NCBI GenBank assembly: GCA_963787895.1
Contig: CAWBEX010000008.1
Location: forward strand, 62,001-126,000
Source of the DNA: Anderseniella sp963787895
GTDB taxonomy: Bacteria; Pseudomonadota; Alphaproteobacteria; Rhizobiales; Aestuariivirgaceae
Direction: 5' to 3'
Length of the DNA: 64,000 nucleotides
The stretch's first letter is position 1, and the number at the start of each line of letters is the position of its first letter. Both the position numbers and the translations under genes were made by a program. Below, piece after piece: positions 46,540-55,225 of this stretch. The notes beneath the pieces were generated by a model that worked only from the letters and a program-made list of their open reading frames with translations, was not told the origin of the DNA and searched no databases.

Positions 46540-46660
46540 GGTTTCATTTCCCGTTTGTGGCGAGTTTCCGGTGCAGTGAACACCGAATTGTCAGAAAGGT
46601 AAAGTGTCTGGTATACCACATACCAATATTGCCGGACCGCGAAGGCCCGACAACAACCGA

Positions 46661-47623
46661 TCAAACCAGATCCGGAGCAATCTTTTTGGCCGCTTCCATC
46701 AGTCCTTCAACTGCTTTGATGGATTTCTTGAGTTCTGCCTTTTCGGCTGCGTCGAGCTTGATCTCCACGACGCGCTCAATACCGCCTGCCCCAATCACTG
46801 TCGGTACGCCAACATAGAGATCATTGAGGCCATACTGGCCGGTCAGGTGCGCGGCACAGGGCAGCACGCGCTTCTTGTCTTTCAAGAAGCTTTCGGCCAT
46901 GGCAATCGCTGATGCTGCGGGTGCATAATAGGCAGAGCCGGTCTTGAGCAGGCCGACAATCTCTGCACCGCCATCGCGAGTCCGCTGCACGATCTTGTCA
47001 ATCTGCTTCTGCGTCGACCATTTCATCTTGACGAGGTCCGGGACAGGGATACCGGCAACAGTCGAATAACGCGTCAGCGGCACCATGGTGTCACCGTGTC
47101 CGCCAAGCACGAACGCCGTGACATCTTCGACCGAGACCTTGAATTCTTCAGCCAGGAAATACCGGAAGCGGGCGGAGTCAAGCACACCAGCCATGCCGAC
47201 GACCATGTTGGCTGGCAGCCCGGAGTACTTCTGCAACGCCCACACCATCACGTCGAGCGGGTTGGTGATGCATATCACAAAGGCCTTCGGCGCATACTTC
47301 TTGATGCCAGCTCCAACCTGGCTCATGACCTTGAGGTTTATCTCAAGCAGGTCATCACGGCTCATGCCGGGCTTGCGCGGCACACCTGCGGTGACAATCA
47401 CAACATCGGCACCCTTGATGCCCTCATATTTGTTGACGCCTTCAACATGTGCGTCGAACCCATCCACAGGTGAGCTTTCCGCAATGTCCAGCGCCTTGCC
47501 CTGGGGCATGCCCTCGACAATATCGAAGATCGTGATGTCACCAAGTTCCTTGAGGCCGGCCATGTGTGCCAGCGTTCCACCGATCATGCCACCGCCGATC
47601 AGAGCAATTTTGTTGCGCGCCAT
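46661..47623 (-). CDS. mdh: Malate dehydrogenase (LDH-like type)
   Basis: NAD-dependent oxidation of malate to oxaloacetate. It has 320 residues, the LDH-like MDH of alphaproteobacteria. NAD motif ALIGGGMIGG starts at residue 6, the substrate Arg pair is in VTAGVPRKPGMSRDDL, and the catalytic His is in LGGHGDTMVPL. The ATG at 47623 is the family start; the frame runs on to 47782 without similarity. A candidate promoter lies upstream, so mdh may lead the mdh-sucC-sucD unit. Confidence 0.98.
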   Translation of the reverse strand: MARNKIALIGGGMIGGTLAHMAGLKELGDITIFDIVEGMPQGKALDIAESSPVDGFDAHVEGVNKYEGIKGADVVIVTAGVPRKPGMSRDDLLEINLKVMSQVGAGIKKYAPKAFVICITNPLDVMVWALQKYSGLPANMVVGMAGVLDSARFRYFLAEEFKVSVEDVTAFVLGGHGDTMVPLTRYSTVAGIPVPDLVKMKWSTQKQIDKIVQRTRDGGAEIVGLLKTGSAYYAPAASAIAMAESFLKDKKRVLPCAAHLTGQYGLNDLYVGVPTVIGAGGIERVVEIKLDAAEKAELKKSIKAVEGLMEAAKKIAPDLV

Positions 47624-47735
47624 TTTAACTTGTTCCCGTTGAGTTGCGCGAGCAGGCGGGTCTGCGGGCCTTGTGCTGCCGGTCGTGCATGGCCCCTTGT
47701 GACCAGTCGTCTCGCTAGTGCGAAAGATTGTGGTT

Positions 47736-47764
47736 GTACTAAACCCTGTCCAGGCAGACCGCAA
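47736..47764 (-). promoter_or_regulatory. Candidate mdh-sucCD promoter
   Basis: On minus, TTGCGG, a 17-nt spacer and TAGTAC lie about 115-140 nt before mdh, directly after the zapE terminator. Confidence 0.45.
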
Positions 47765-47780
47765 GCCGTTATGGCCTTGC

Positions 47781-47808
47781 AAAAAGGTCTAATAGGCCTG
47801 ACTAGACC
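47781..47808 (-). terminator. Intrinsic terminator after zapE
   Basis: On minus, GGTCTA and TAGACC form a 6-bp stem with an 11-nt loop, followed by five T, 13 nt after the zapE stop. It separates zapE from mdh. Confidence 0.7.
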
Positions 47809-47820
47809 GGAACCATTGGA

Positions 47821-48957
47821 TCAACTTTGCTGCCACCATTCGGCTGACTGCATTTCCGACAGCCGCGAAACAGTGCGCGCAAACTCAATTGGCGTGCTGG
47901 CAAATCGATAGATGCCTTGTGGCGGCGTTTCAGCGCTGATCACCAGTTTCGCATGATGATCATACAGGCTGTCTATCAGATTGATGAAGCGCCGCGCCGC
48001 ATTGCCTTGGGACTCATCCAGTTCCGGCACGTTCTCGATGAATACGATCTTGAATTCCCTGGCTATTGCAAGGTAGTCGGCTTGGCCGAGCGGTTGCTCA
48101 CACAGATCTGCAAAGCTGAACCATGCCGCCCCGCGCGCTGCGTGCGGCACCTTCAAGACCCTTCCCTTGACCTCAAGCTGACTGCCGGGAGCATCACCAG
48201 CACCGGTCACCTTGCGCCACATCAGCTTCATGCGTCCTGCAGCACCTGGACCGAGCGGGCAAATATACAGTTTCTCGCCAGACAGCTTTTCCAGACGGTA
48301 GTCTGTTGTGCCATTCAGCTGAATGATGTCGAACTGGCGCTCGATAAGATCAATGAACGGCTCAAACAGGTTCCGGTTGAGGCCATTCCTGTAAAGTTCA
48401 TCCGGTGCAATGTTCGACGTGACAATCACCACGCAACCGCGCTTGAGCAGTGCATCAAACAATCTGCCCAGTATCATGGCATCAGTAATGTCTTTGACCT
48501 GAAACTCATCCAGGCAAAGCACGTTAGCCTCGTCGGCAATCTGGCTGGCAACGGCCGCTATCGGGTCGGAGGACTGATCGACCAGACCCTTGTCCTGCGC
48601 CTTGCGGAAGGTATGAATATCGCCATGCACATCCTGCATGAACGCGTGGAAGTGAATCCGTCGCTTTGAAACCGGTTTGATGGCTTCATGCAACAAATCC
48701 ATAATCAGAGTCTTGCCCCGCCCGACATCACCCCAGATGTAGACACTGCGTGGAGCCACCCGGTCAGTATTGCGGCGCAATAACCAGCCCAATCCCATTG
48801 TGGCCTGCGAAGGGGCATAGCCGTCGAGCAATCTGGTCAACGCGTCCATCTGCTCAAGAATTTCGGCCTGACTTGCATCCCGGGAGAGACGTCCACCGTC
48901 AACCAGTTTCTTGTAAAGTGTAGAGGGGAGTTTGGGCATCTGCGGTCGCCGCTTCAT
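47821..48957 (-). CDS. zapE: Cell division protein ZapE (AFG1-like ATPase)
   Basis: AFG1-family P-loop ATPase of 378 residues, linked to cell division in bacteria and to membrane-protein turnover in mitochondria. Walker A is in YIWGDVGRGKTLIMDLL, Walker B in VLCLDEFQVKD, and the Arg finger region follows RNGLNRNLFEPFI. The adjacent mdh-zapE order is common in alphaproteobacteria. The start could also be the ATG at 48939; neither site has a strong ribosome-binding sequence. Confidence 0.93.
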   Translation of the reverse strand: MKRRPQMPKLPSTLYKKLVDGGRLSRDASQAEILEQMDALTRLLDGYAPSQATMGLGWLLRRNTDRVAPRSVYIWGDVGRGKTLIMDLLHEAIKPVSKRRIHFHAFMQDVHGDIHTFRKAQDKGLVDQSSDPIAAVASQIADEANVLCLDEFQVKDITDAMILGRLFDALLKRGCVVIVTSNIAPDELYRNGLNRNLFEPFIDLIERQFDIIQLNGTTDYRLEKLSGEKLYICPLGPGAAGRMKLMWRKVTGAGDAPGSQLEVKGRVLKVPHAARGAAWFSFADLCEQPLGQADYLAIAREFKIVFIENVPELDESQGNAARRFINLIDSLYDHHAKLVISAETPPQGIYRFASTPIEFARTVSRLSEMQSAEWWQQS

Positions 48958-49015
48958 TCAGAACGAAGTCTTGGTACCGCGGCCCCGCATCCGGTTCAAC
49001 CCCACTTCAGGCACA

Positions 49016-50239
49016 TCACCCCAGGCTGGGCCAGAACCGCACCATGGCAACACCATGCACCATGACCAATGACAGATAGGCCGCACACATGACAGTCGCT
49101 GCATAAGGACTCATCAGAGCAATCTTGTCGTTTGGCGGACCAAGCCGCGTACTTTGAAAGAATGCCACAACAGCAATCGCGATGAGTACCGGATTGAACA
49201 GCATCCACCCTAGCAGTGCCACAATGGCTGCAACCGCGAACATGGCATTGCGCACATGACCCGGCAGGAAAGATTGCATCACCGCTCTTAGCACCCTGCC
49301 CCCGTCGAGCGGAAATACCGGCAGCAGGTTCAACAGGTTCAACGCTCCCGCAATGGCAGCAATCACGTAAGCAATCTGCAAGACATATGGAGACTGTGCC
49401 TCCCAGAGTGTCAAAATGATTGCCGGCATCAATGCAACGACAGACAGCCCGGCACCCATGATTGCGCAGAAGGCATCATCAGCCAGCCTCAAGTGCGGCA
49501 CCCTCGACACTGCAACACCGCCGAGAAACGGCATAAAGATGATCTTGCCCCACGGCTGGCCAATCATGCGGAATGAAATCAGGTGGCCCAACTCGTGCAA
49601 CACCAACAAGCCAACAAAGATGACACCAATTTCCCAGCCGAGAAGCAGCGAAAACGCCGCCGCTGTGGCCAACAGCGAAGACGCTGAAATGATCGTGGAT
49701 GTCCAGCCCTGACTGCCTCTGGGCGCAGCGCTGCCGGTTTCGGACCAGCTCTTGAGCCTTGCGAGCTGACCAGCGGCATCCATGTGTGCCAGCACGTATC
49801 CTGTCAATGAGCGAGGACCCCAGCTTTCGCGCAGGTTTACCATGGTGCCTTCACTACGTGGCTGCAGCTCAATGTCCAGTTCAAGCAGCCTGTCATCTTC
49901 CGCCATGCCATCAATGCCGGTACGGCACAACTTTATGTGCCTGCCAGCTTCCCGCACAACTACTTGAAACTGCAGTTCCCATTCCACCCGGCTGCCATCG
50001 TCCCTGTGCAATGCATGCAGCAAACGCACGGTTTGCCCATCATCATCCAATACAATGCGTTCCAGATGCTGCTGCCAGGTCAGGTCGCCGCCCAGATAGT
50101 CGATGAGCTGCCACACCTTCTCAGGTGGGCGCTTGATATATGTTGACCGGGACAACACAACCGGCCTGCGCCAGTTGAAAACCACAAGCATGGATGCAGC
50201 GGCAAGCACTGCAATAACGATAAAACCCCAATTTGCCAT
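49016..50239 (-). CDS. SRPBCC domain fused to M50 site-2-type metalloprotease
   Basis: Membrane protein of 407 residues with an unusual layout. An N-terminal helix (about 5-21) is followed by an SRPBCC/START-like ligand-binding domain (about 29-150, beginning LSRSTYIKRPPEKVWQLI). Then comes a multi-helix M50 zinc-protease core (about 180-375) with HELGH at 215-219 and the second metal motif LPVFPLDGGR (Asp312). All metal ligands are present, so intramembrane proteolysis is likely. The SRPBCC part would face the periplasm or cytoplasm as a sensor or substrate adaptor; that is inference. It lies downstream of mmsA and upstream of zapE with no evident operon partner. Confidence 0.85.
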   Translation of the reverse strand: MANWGFIVIAVLAAASMLVVFNWRRPVVLSRSTYIKRPPEKVWQLIDYLGGDLTWQQHLERIVLDDDGQTVRLLHALHRDDGSRVEWELQFQVVVREAGRHIKLCRTGIDGMAEDDRLLELDIELQPRSEGTMVNLRESWGPRSLTGYVLAHMDAAGQLARLKSWSETGSAAPRGSQGWTSTIISASSLLATAAAFSLLLGWEIGVIFVGLLVLHELGHLISFRMIGQPWGKIIFMPFLGGVAVSRVPHLRLADDAFCAIMGAGLSVVALMPAIILTLWEAQSPYVLQIAYVIAAIAGALNLLNLLPVFPLDGGRVLRAVMQSFLPGHVRNAMFAVAAIVALLGWMLFNPVLIAIAVVAFFQSTRLGPPNDKIALMSPYAATVMCAAYLSLVMVHGVAMVRFWPSLG

Positions 50240-50507
50240 GATGAAGATGCGCCCGCTTGCCCCTGTTACTTGCGCGCAAGGCTGCCACGAACGGGGTTAA
50301 TGGAAGGTCACAATCAGCATTTTGCACCGATCCAGTGCAAATTTTCGCGCAGATTTGCTGCGGCGTGATGAACGAAGCCTTAAAATCGTTTCAAGGCAGC
50401 AAACATCACGCTATCAGCGCTACGGGCGTGACTTGATTGCGCCACTGAAAATGTACCGGCCCCGGCTGTTTGCAGCGGCACCTGCGCAGCCGGTGGCCAT
50501 GCGACCG

Positions 50508-52007
50508 TCAGTTCATCGTCGGAATGGAGAATTCCGCACCATCCTTGATGCCCGATGGCCAACGCGATGTAACCGTTTTCGTTCGGGTGTAGAAACGAAC
50601 CGAGTCAGGCCCGTGCTGGTTCAGATCTCCGAATGACGACTTCTTCCAGCCGCCAAATGTATGGTATGCCAGCGGCACCGGAATTGGTACGTTGATACCC
50701 ACCATGCCGATATTGATGCGGTCGGCAAAGTCGCGCGCCGCATCGCCATCCCGCGTATAGATCGCAACACCATTGCCATACTCATGGCTCATCGGCAGGT
50801 CTACCGCCTCTTCATAGGTCTTGGCCCGTACAACAGAAAGAACAGGTCCGAAGATCTCTTCCTTGTAGATGCGCATGTCTTTTGTGACGTTGTCGAACAG
50901 GCAGCCACCCATAAAGTAGCCGTTCTCGTAGCCTTGCATCTTGAAGCCACGGCCATCGACAGCCAACGTTGCACCTTCCTTAACGCCGAGGTCCACATAA
51001 TCGCGAATACGGCCGAGGGCCTGCTCTGTTACCACCGGGCCGTAGTCAGCCTCGCGGTCGGTTGAAGGGCCAATGCGCAGGTTCTCCACCCGCGGCATCA
51101 GTTTTGTCATGAGCTTGTCAGCAGTTTCCTTACCAACCGGCACAGCAACCGAGATGGCCATGCAGCGTTCACCAGCCGAGCCATAGCCCGCCCCGATCAA
51201 GGCATCAACAGCCTGATCCAGATCGGCGTCTGGCATGATTATCATGTGGTTCTTTGCCCCGCCGAAGCACTGGACCCGCTTACCGGCAGCACAACCACGT
51301 GAATACACATAGTGCGCAATCGCTGTAGAACCTACAAATCCGACAGCCTGAATGGTTTCATCATCAAGGATCGCATCAACGCTTTCCTTGTCGCCGTTCA
51401 CCACATTGAGAATGCCTGCCGGCAGACCTGCCTCAAGCATCAACTCAGCCAGCCGCATCGGCACTGAAGGATCGCGCTCTGACGGCTTCAGTATGAACGC
51501 ATTGCCACACGCGATTGCCGGGCAAAATTTCCACATCGGGATCATGGCCGGAAAGTTGAATGGCGTGATACCCGCAACAACGCCTAGCGCCTGACGCATC
51601 GAGTACATGTCGATGCCGGGGCCGGCGCTTTGGGTGTATTCGCCTTTCAGCAGATGCGGGATACCGGTTGCAAATTCAGCCACTTCAACACCTCGCTGGA
51701 TGTCACCATGGCTGTCTGGAATGGTCTTGCCATGTTCGGAAGACAGCATCTTTGCCAGTTCTTCCTTCTCACGGTTGACCAGATCAACGAACTTCATCAT
51801 CACGCGTGCGCGTTTTTGCGGGTTTTCTGCCGCCCACTTCGGCTGCGCGGCTGCCGCATTTGCAACAGCAGCCTTCAGCTCGGCTTCACTCGCCAGAGCT
51901 ACCTTGGCCTGCACTTCCCCGGTATTCGGGTCAAACACATCGGCAAATCTGCCAGACGTGCCCGCAACCCGCTTGCCACCAATGAAATGTCCAATTTCCT
52001 TGACCAT
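50508..52007 (-). CDS. mmsA: Methylmalonate-semialdehyde dehydrogenase (CoA-acylating)
   Basis: CoA-dependent ALDH-family enzyme of 499 residues, converting (methyl)malonate semialdehyde to propionyl-/acetyl-CoA in valine and inositol breakdown. The catalytic Cys is in GSAGERCMAIS and the NAD-binding region in ITPFNFPAMIPMW. GGAAAAC precedes the ATG at 52007; a TTG 9 nt upstream is possible. Its 5' region contains a strong palindrome shared in type with sdhC. Propionyl-CoA made here would feed succinyl-CoA next to the TCA genes. Confidence 0.95.
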   Translation of the reverse strand: MVKEIGHFIGGKRVAGTSGRFADVFDPNTGEVQAKVALASEAELKAAVANAAAAQPKWAAENPQKRARVMMKFVDLVNREKEELAKMLSSEHGKTIPDSHGDIQRGVEVAEFATGIPHLLKGEYTQSAGPGIDMYSMRQALGVVAGITPFNFPAMIPMWKFCPAIACGNAFILKPSERDPSVPMRLAELMLEAGLPAGILNVVNGDKESVDAILDDETIQAVGFVGSTAIAHYVYSRGCAAGKRVQCFGGAKNHMIIMPDADLDQAVDALIGAGYGSAGERCMAISVAVPVGKETADKLMTKLMPRVENLRIGPSTDREADYGPVVTEQALGRIRDYVDLGVKEGATLAVDGRGFKMQGYENGYFMGGCLFDNVTKDMRIYKEEIFGPVLSVVRAKTYEEAVDLPMSHEYGNGVAIYTRDGDAARDFADRINIGMVGINVPIPVPLAYHTFGGWKKSSFGDLNQHGPDSVRFYTRTKTVTSRWPSGIKDGAEFSIPTMN

Positions 52008-52159
52008 GTTTTCCAACTGCCCAGCCTCAGCTCAGACAGCCTCCCTTGTATCGTGAGGTTGTTTCGATTGGCCGCGACCCTAATGAGCCGGAGCGGCCGA
52101 GGCAAGAACCAGTTTCAGGCCGACCACCACCCCAGCCACACGCCACACCCAATCACATT

Positions 52160-52205
52160 TTGTTGCAATGCAACAATTATGTCTTGATTATGCTGCAATG
52201 CATCA
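52160..52205. promoter_or_regulatory. Palindromic operator-like sites between mmsA and the GNAT gene
   Basis: TTGTTGCAATGCAACAA (52160-52176) is a perfect 8-bp inverted repeat around one base, and TGCTGCAATGCATCA (52191-52205) repeats the TGCAATGCA core 30 bp away. They lie in a 254-bp divergent promoter region. The core recurs upstream of sdhC (58121-58145). Confidence 0.55.
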
Positions 52206-52261
52206 TCACCTTTGCAGTCAACAACAGTCCTGCCCCATTGAGGCACTACAAGGATATTGAA

Positions 52262-52876
52262 ATGGCCATGCACTTTACTCAGTTCGGTTCGTCAGATGCC
52301 GTGGTCATCCGCCAGTTGTGGTTAGTGGAACAAGGACTTTTCCGCCAGCACTTTGACCAACTTGATGCAGCCGCAAGGTCAATGCGGTTTGGTGGAAGCG
52401 TGCATGACAGCTTCATTGATCTTTACGTGCAAACCGCATTTTCACCCGGCAACATGGTATTTGGCGCATTTGCTCATGGCGGCCTTGTCGGTGTCGGTGA
52501 AATCAAGCTTGTCTCGAGCAGTTACCCTGTACGGGCCGAGGCTGCGTTCTCGGTAGTGCCGCAATGGCAGAACAAGGGAGTGGGCGATTATCTGATTAGC
52601 CGCATCATGGCGGTGTTGCAGAACCGTGGCGCCCACAGCGTTCAGTTATGGTGTAATGCATCCAACTCGCGCATGCGCCACCTTGCCACGAAACATGGTG
52701 CGCGCTTTGACGACAAGGCCGATGAAGATAGCTGCGCGAAGCTGGAACTCTCCTGGCCCACCCCATCTTCATACATTGAAGAAATTTGTGGCGAAGCAAT
52801 GTGCTATGCGCAGAGCTTCATGCAGGTGACTCAGGCGACTGAACAGACCTCACCGGCGAACTCGCTGCCGTCATAG
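52262..52876 (+). CDS. GNAT-family N-acetyltransferase
   Basis: Acetyltransferase of 204 residues. PQWQNKGVGDYLISRIM is the acetyl-CoA loop, and the preceding AEAAFSVVP strand fits the fold. AAGGA lies 8 nt before the ATG at 52262; the longer frame from 52046 is not family-like. Substrate unknown. It is divergent from mmsA, and its last 46 bases overlap the 3' end of the next, opposite gene. Confidence 0.83.
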   Translation: MAMHFTQFGSSDAVVIRQLWLVEQGLFRQHFDQLDAAARSMRFGGSVHDSFIDLYVQTAFSPGNMVFGAFAHGGLVGVGEIKLVSSSYPVRAEAAFSVVPQWQNKGVGDYLISRIMAVLQNRGAHSVQLWCNASNSRMRHLATKHGARFDDKADEDSCAKLELSWPTPSSYIEEICGEAMCYAQSFMQVTQATEQTSPANSLPS

Positions 52877-53259
52877 CGCACTTCACATGGCCCGATATCA
52901 CCTGGATTGGTGATCCCGCTCTTTTTCAGCGAGAGCAGAAATAGCACCGCTGCATTTGCCACAAGGTCAGAGAGATCCGCTGAAGCAATTCCACTGTCAA
53001 ACGCACGCGAAAGCCGCCCGGCGGCGCGGCGGCAATAATCTGCCGCATCAACATCAGAAATTTTTTCACATGCAGCCCATTCCCGGTTGAGCTGCTCTCG
53101 CGGCACCTCAGCCAGCAGGCAATCTTCAATCAGCAAAGGCACATTGCCCCGGCCAACTATGCCCGCGTATGGGCTCTTGCCATCATGCGTTGCCGGGTAG
53201 GCAACCCGTACCGAATGAGCTGCACTTTCTGTATCGACCGGAAATGCTGCCTTTTCCAT
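52831..53259 (-). CDS. Hypothetical protein, convergently overlapping the GNAT gene
   Basis: A 142-residue frame with no recognised domain. It has no signal peptide, has five cysteines, and shows alternating charged and hydrophobic helices (REQLNREWAACEKISDVDAADYC). Its 3' 46 bases are antisense to the GNAT gene end. It is convergent with it and upstream of nothing on its strand within 120 nt. It is probably real because codon use resembles its neighbours and no better frame covers 52877-53259. Confidence 0.55.
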   Translation of the reverse strand: MEKAAFPVDTESAAHSVRVAYPATHDGKSPYAGIVGRGNVPLLIEDCLLAEVPREQLNREWAACEKISDVDAADYCRRAAGRLSRAFDSGIASADLSDLVANAAVLFLLSLKKSGITNPGDIGPCEVRYDGSEFAGEVCSVA

Positions 53260-53378
53260 GGTCCTGTATCCCTTGCTGACAACTTCTCACAAACCGCAGG
53301 AACTGGCCCTGCATACGCCGTTCACTAAATTTGCAGCATGCGGATTGATAATCGGTTAACCAACCAACTGTTGATGCT

Positions 53379-54365
53379 TCACCTGGGCAGCAGGTGCGCA
53401 GCCTGGCTAAGGTCCCGGAGCACTGCCAGCGGCAACTGGCACTCAAACTCGCCAACAGCATAAGGTCCGATGGCATAAGGCTGGAAGAGCACCGTTGCAC
53501 CTTCCTCGTTGAATGCCCAGTTTGCCAGATCGCCAACCGTCGACTGCATTGATTGCGGCGTTGCCTCGAACATCGCATCACGCCGCTGTTGCTGGGTTAA
53601 CACGTCACCGCTGTTGCCTTTCAAGCCATCGAAACAGGCCTGCGAAAGTTTCGCGACTGCATTGGCTGGAAACAACCTGTCAAAATTCAATGCACCTTCT
53701 TCTGTGCTGACATTGATCACAACCGTATATCGGTTGGGGTGCGCACCCCCGTCATAACGCCCTGTGCTTGCCGTCACTGACAACAGGTGAGGCGCGGCGT
53801 AAGTCACCGTCATCGATTGAAAGTAATCGAGCGTCCCGCCCGGCGGATCAAAGTCGACCGTCTCGTTCACGGGTGCCTCCCCAACCAGCCGGTCCACCGC
53901 TGCGTTGAATGCTTTTTCACCTGGCTGCTGCGCATTGCTAAAGCGCAGACCGTGAAGTTCCACCTTGTACTGGCGCAGCTTCGCTGCCTTCTCGATCTCG
54001 AAAGGTTGCATTTGCCCGGACGCCCCTGGGCCAGAGCGAGGTGCCATGGCAATTTCACCAATGCGCTGTTGCGTCATCGAGGTCAGGCATTCAATCGGGT
54101 TTGCATTGTTGCCCGGAGAACACAGCATTTCGCGCTGCTTCAGCCACGTGCGCTGGTCCCGCAACAGAGAACTCCAGGCCAGACTTGAGAGCTCTCCGCG
54201 CGTCGATTGCCAGTGTTCCTGAAGCTTGTCGTCAATGGCTTTCAGCGCAGTGTCAGAACAGATCAGCTTCTCGGTGCCGGTTGTAGCCTTGGCGCAGTCG
54301 AAAGAGGCCGCAGGCGCAGTCATTGCCGCCAGCAATACGCATGAAGATAAAATCAATCGGTACAT
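53379..54365 (-). CDS. Exported LprI-like / DUF3298 two-domain protein
   Basis: Periplasmic protein of 328 residues. It has a signal peptide (MYRLILSSCVLLAAMTAPAAS), an N-terminal lysozyme-inhibitor LprI-type domain (DUF1311; FDCAKATTGTEKLIC ... LRDQRTWLKQREMLC, cysteines paired) to about 110, and a C-terminal RsiV-like DUF3298 domain (GRYDGGAHPNRYT and EEGATVLFQPYAIGPYAVGE). This pair is common in proteobacteria; a role in resisting lysozyme is suggested by homology only. The GAGG ribosome-binding site is locked in a hairpin next to the ATG. Confidence 0.82.
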   Translation of the reverse strand: MYRLILSSCVLLAAMTAPAASFDCAKATTGTEKLICSDTALKAIDDKLQEHWQSTRGELSSLAWSSLLRDQRTWLKQREMLCSPGNNANPIECLTSMTQQRIGEIAMAPRSGPGASGQMQPFEIEKAAKLRQYKVELHGLRFSNAQQPGEKAFNAAVDRLVGEAPVNETVDFDPPGGTLDYFQSMTVTYAAPHLLSVTASTGRYDGGAHPNRYTVVINVSTEEGALNFDRLFPANAVAKLSQACFDGLKGNSGDVLTQQQRRDAMFEATPQSMQSTVGDLANWAFNEEGATVLFQPYAIGPYAVGEFECQLPLAVLRDLSQAAHLLPR

Positions 54366-54368
54366 GAA

Positions 54369-54389
54369 CTGCCTCGCCTGATGAGGCAG
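54369..54389 (-). promoter_or_regulatory. Hairpin sequestering the LprI-like gene's ribosome-binding site
   Basis: On minus, CTGCCTC and GAGGCAG form a 7-bp stem with a 7-nt loop, ending 3 nt before the ATG at 54365. The GAGG in the second arm is the only good Shine-Dalgarno sequence. No T-run follows, so a terminator for sdhB transcripts is less likely than translational control. Confidence 0.45.
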
Positions 54390-54436
54390 TCAGACTACTG
54401 CACAAAGGGTGCGGGAGGAAATCCCCGGCCTGAATC

Positions 54437-55216
54437 CTACACCCGGCGTTCGACCATCATCTTCTTGATCTCGGCAATTGCCTTGGCCGGGTTCAGCCCT
54501 TTCGGGCAGGCCTTGGCGCAATTCATGATGGTGTGACAGCGATACAATCGGAACGGGTCTTCCAGATTGTCCAGCCGCTCGCCCGTTGCCTCATCGCGCG
54601 AGTCGATTAGCCACCGGTACGCCTGCAGCAGAACGGCAGGTCCGAGATAGCGGTCACCGTTCCACCAGTAACTCGGACACGACGTCGAGCAGCAGGCACA
54701 CAGGATACACTCATACAACCCATCGATCTTTTCGCGGTCCTCACGCGATTGGCGCCATTCGGTGCGAGGCTCCGGTGTCTCGGTCTTCAACCAGGGCTCG
54801 ATGGAGCGATGCTGGGCATAGAACCGCGTAAGATCAGGCACCAGGTCCTTGACCACCGGCATGTGCGGCAGGGGGTAGATGCGCACGTCACCGTTCACTT
54901 CGTCGATACCCCTGGTGCAAGCCAGCGTGTTGGTGCCGTCGATGTTCATGGCGCATGAACCGCAAATACCTTCGCGGCACGAACGCCGGAAAGTCAGTGT
55001 CGGGTCGACTTCGTTCTTGATCTTGATCAGCGCGTCCAGCACCATTGGCCCGCAATCATCCAGATCGACAGTATAGGTATCAACCTGCGGAGGCGCATCA
55101 TCATCAGGGCTCCATCGGTAGACCCTGAAGTCGCGAGTGCGGCTGGCACCTTGCGGCTTCGGCCACACCTTGCCTTCGGTGACCTGAGAGTTTTTTGGAA
55201 GTGCGAGTTCAACCAT
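54437..55216 (-). CDS. sdhB: Succinate dehydrogenase iron-sulfur subunit
   Basis: Electron-transfer subunit of complex II, 259 residues. Cysteines for the 2Fe-2S cluster are in CREGICGSC and NTLAC, for the 4Fe-4S in CILCACCSTSC, and for the 3Fe-4S in CHTIMNC and CAKACPKG. AGGGACCTACA precedes the ATG. Last gene of sdhCDA-x-B; a small membrane ORF separates it from sdhA. Confidence 0.98.
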   Translation of the reverse strand: MVELALPKNSQVTEGKVWPKPQGASRTRDFRVYRWSPDDDAPPQVDTYTVDLDDCGPMVLDALIKIKNEVDPTLTFRRSCREGICGSCAMNIDGTNTLACTRGIDEVNGDVRIYPLPHMPVVKDLVPDLTRFYAQHRSIEPWLKTETPEPRTEWRQSREDREKIDGLYECILCACCSTSCPSYWWNGDRYLGPAVLLQAYRWLIDSRDEATGERLDNLEDPFRLYRCHTIMNCAKACPKGLNPAKAIAEIKKMMVERRV

Positions 55217-55225
55217 TGTAGGTCC

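Noticed and set aside
50462..50493. CCGGCTG/CAGCCGG inverted repeat after mmsA as a terminator
   Set aside because: The loop is 18 nt and no T-run follows; support was too weak to list as a feature.
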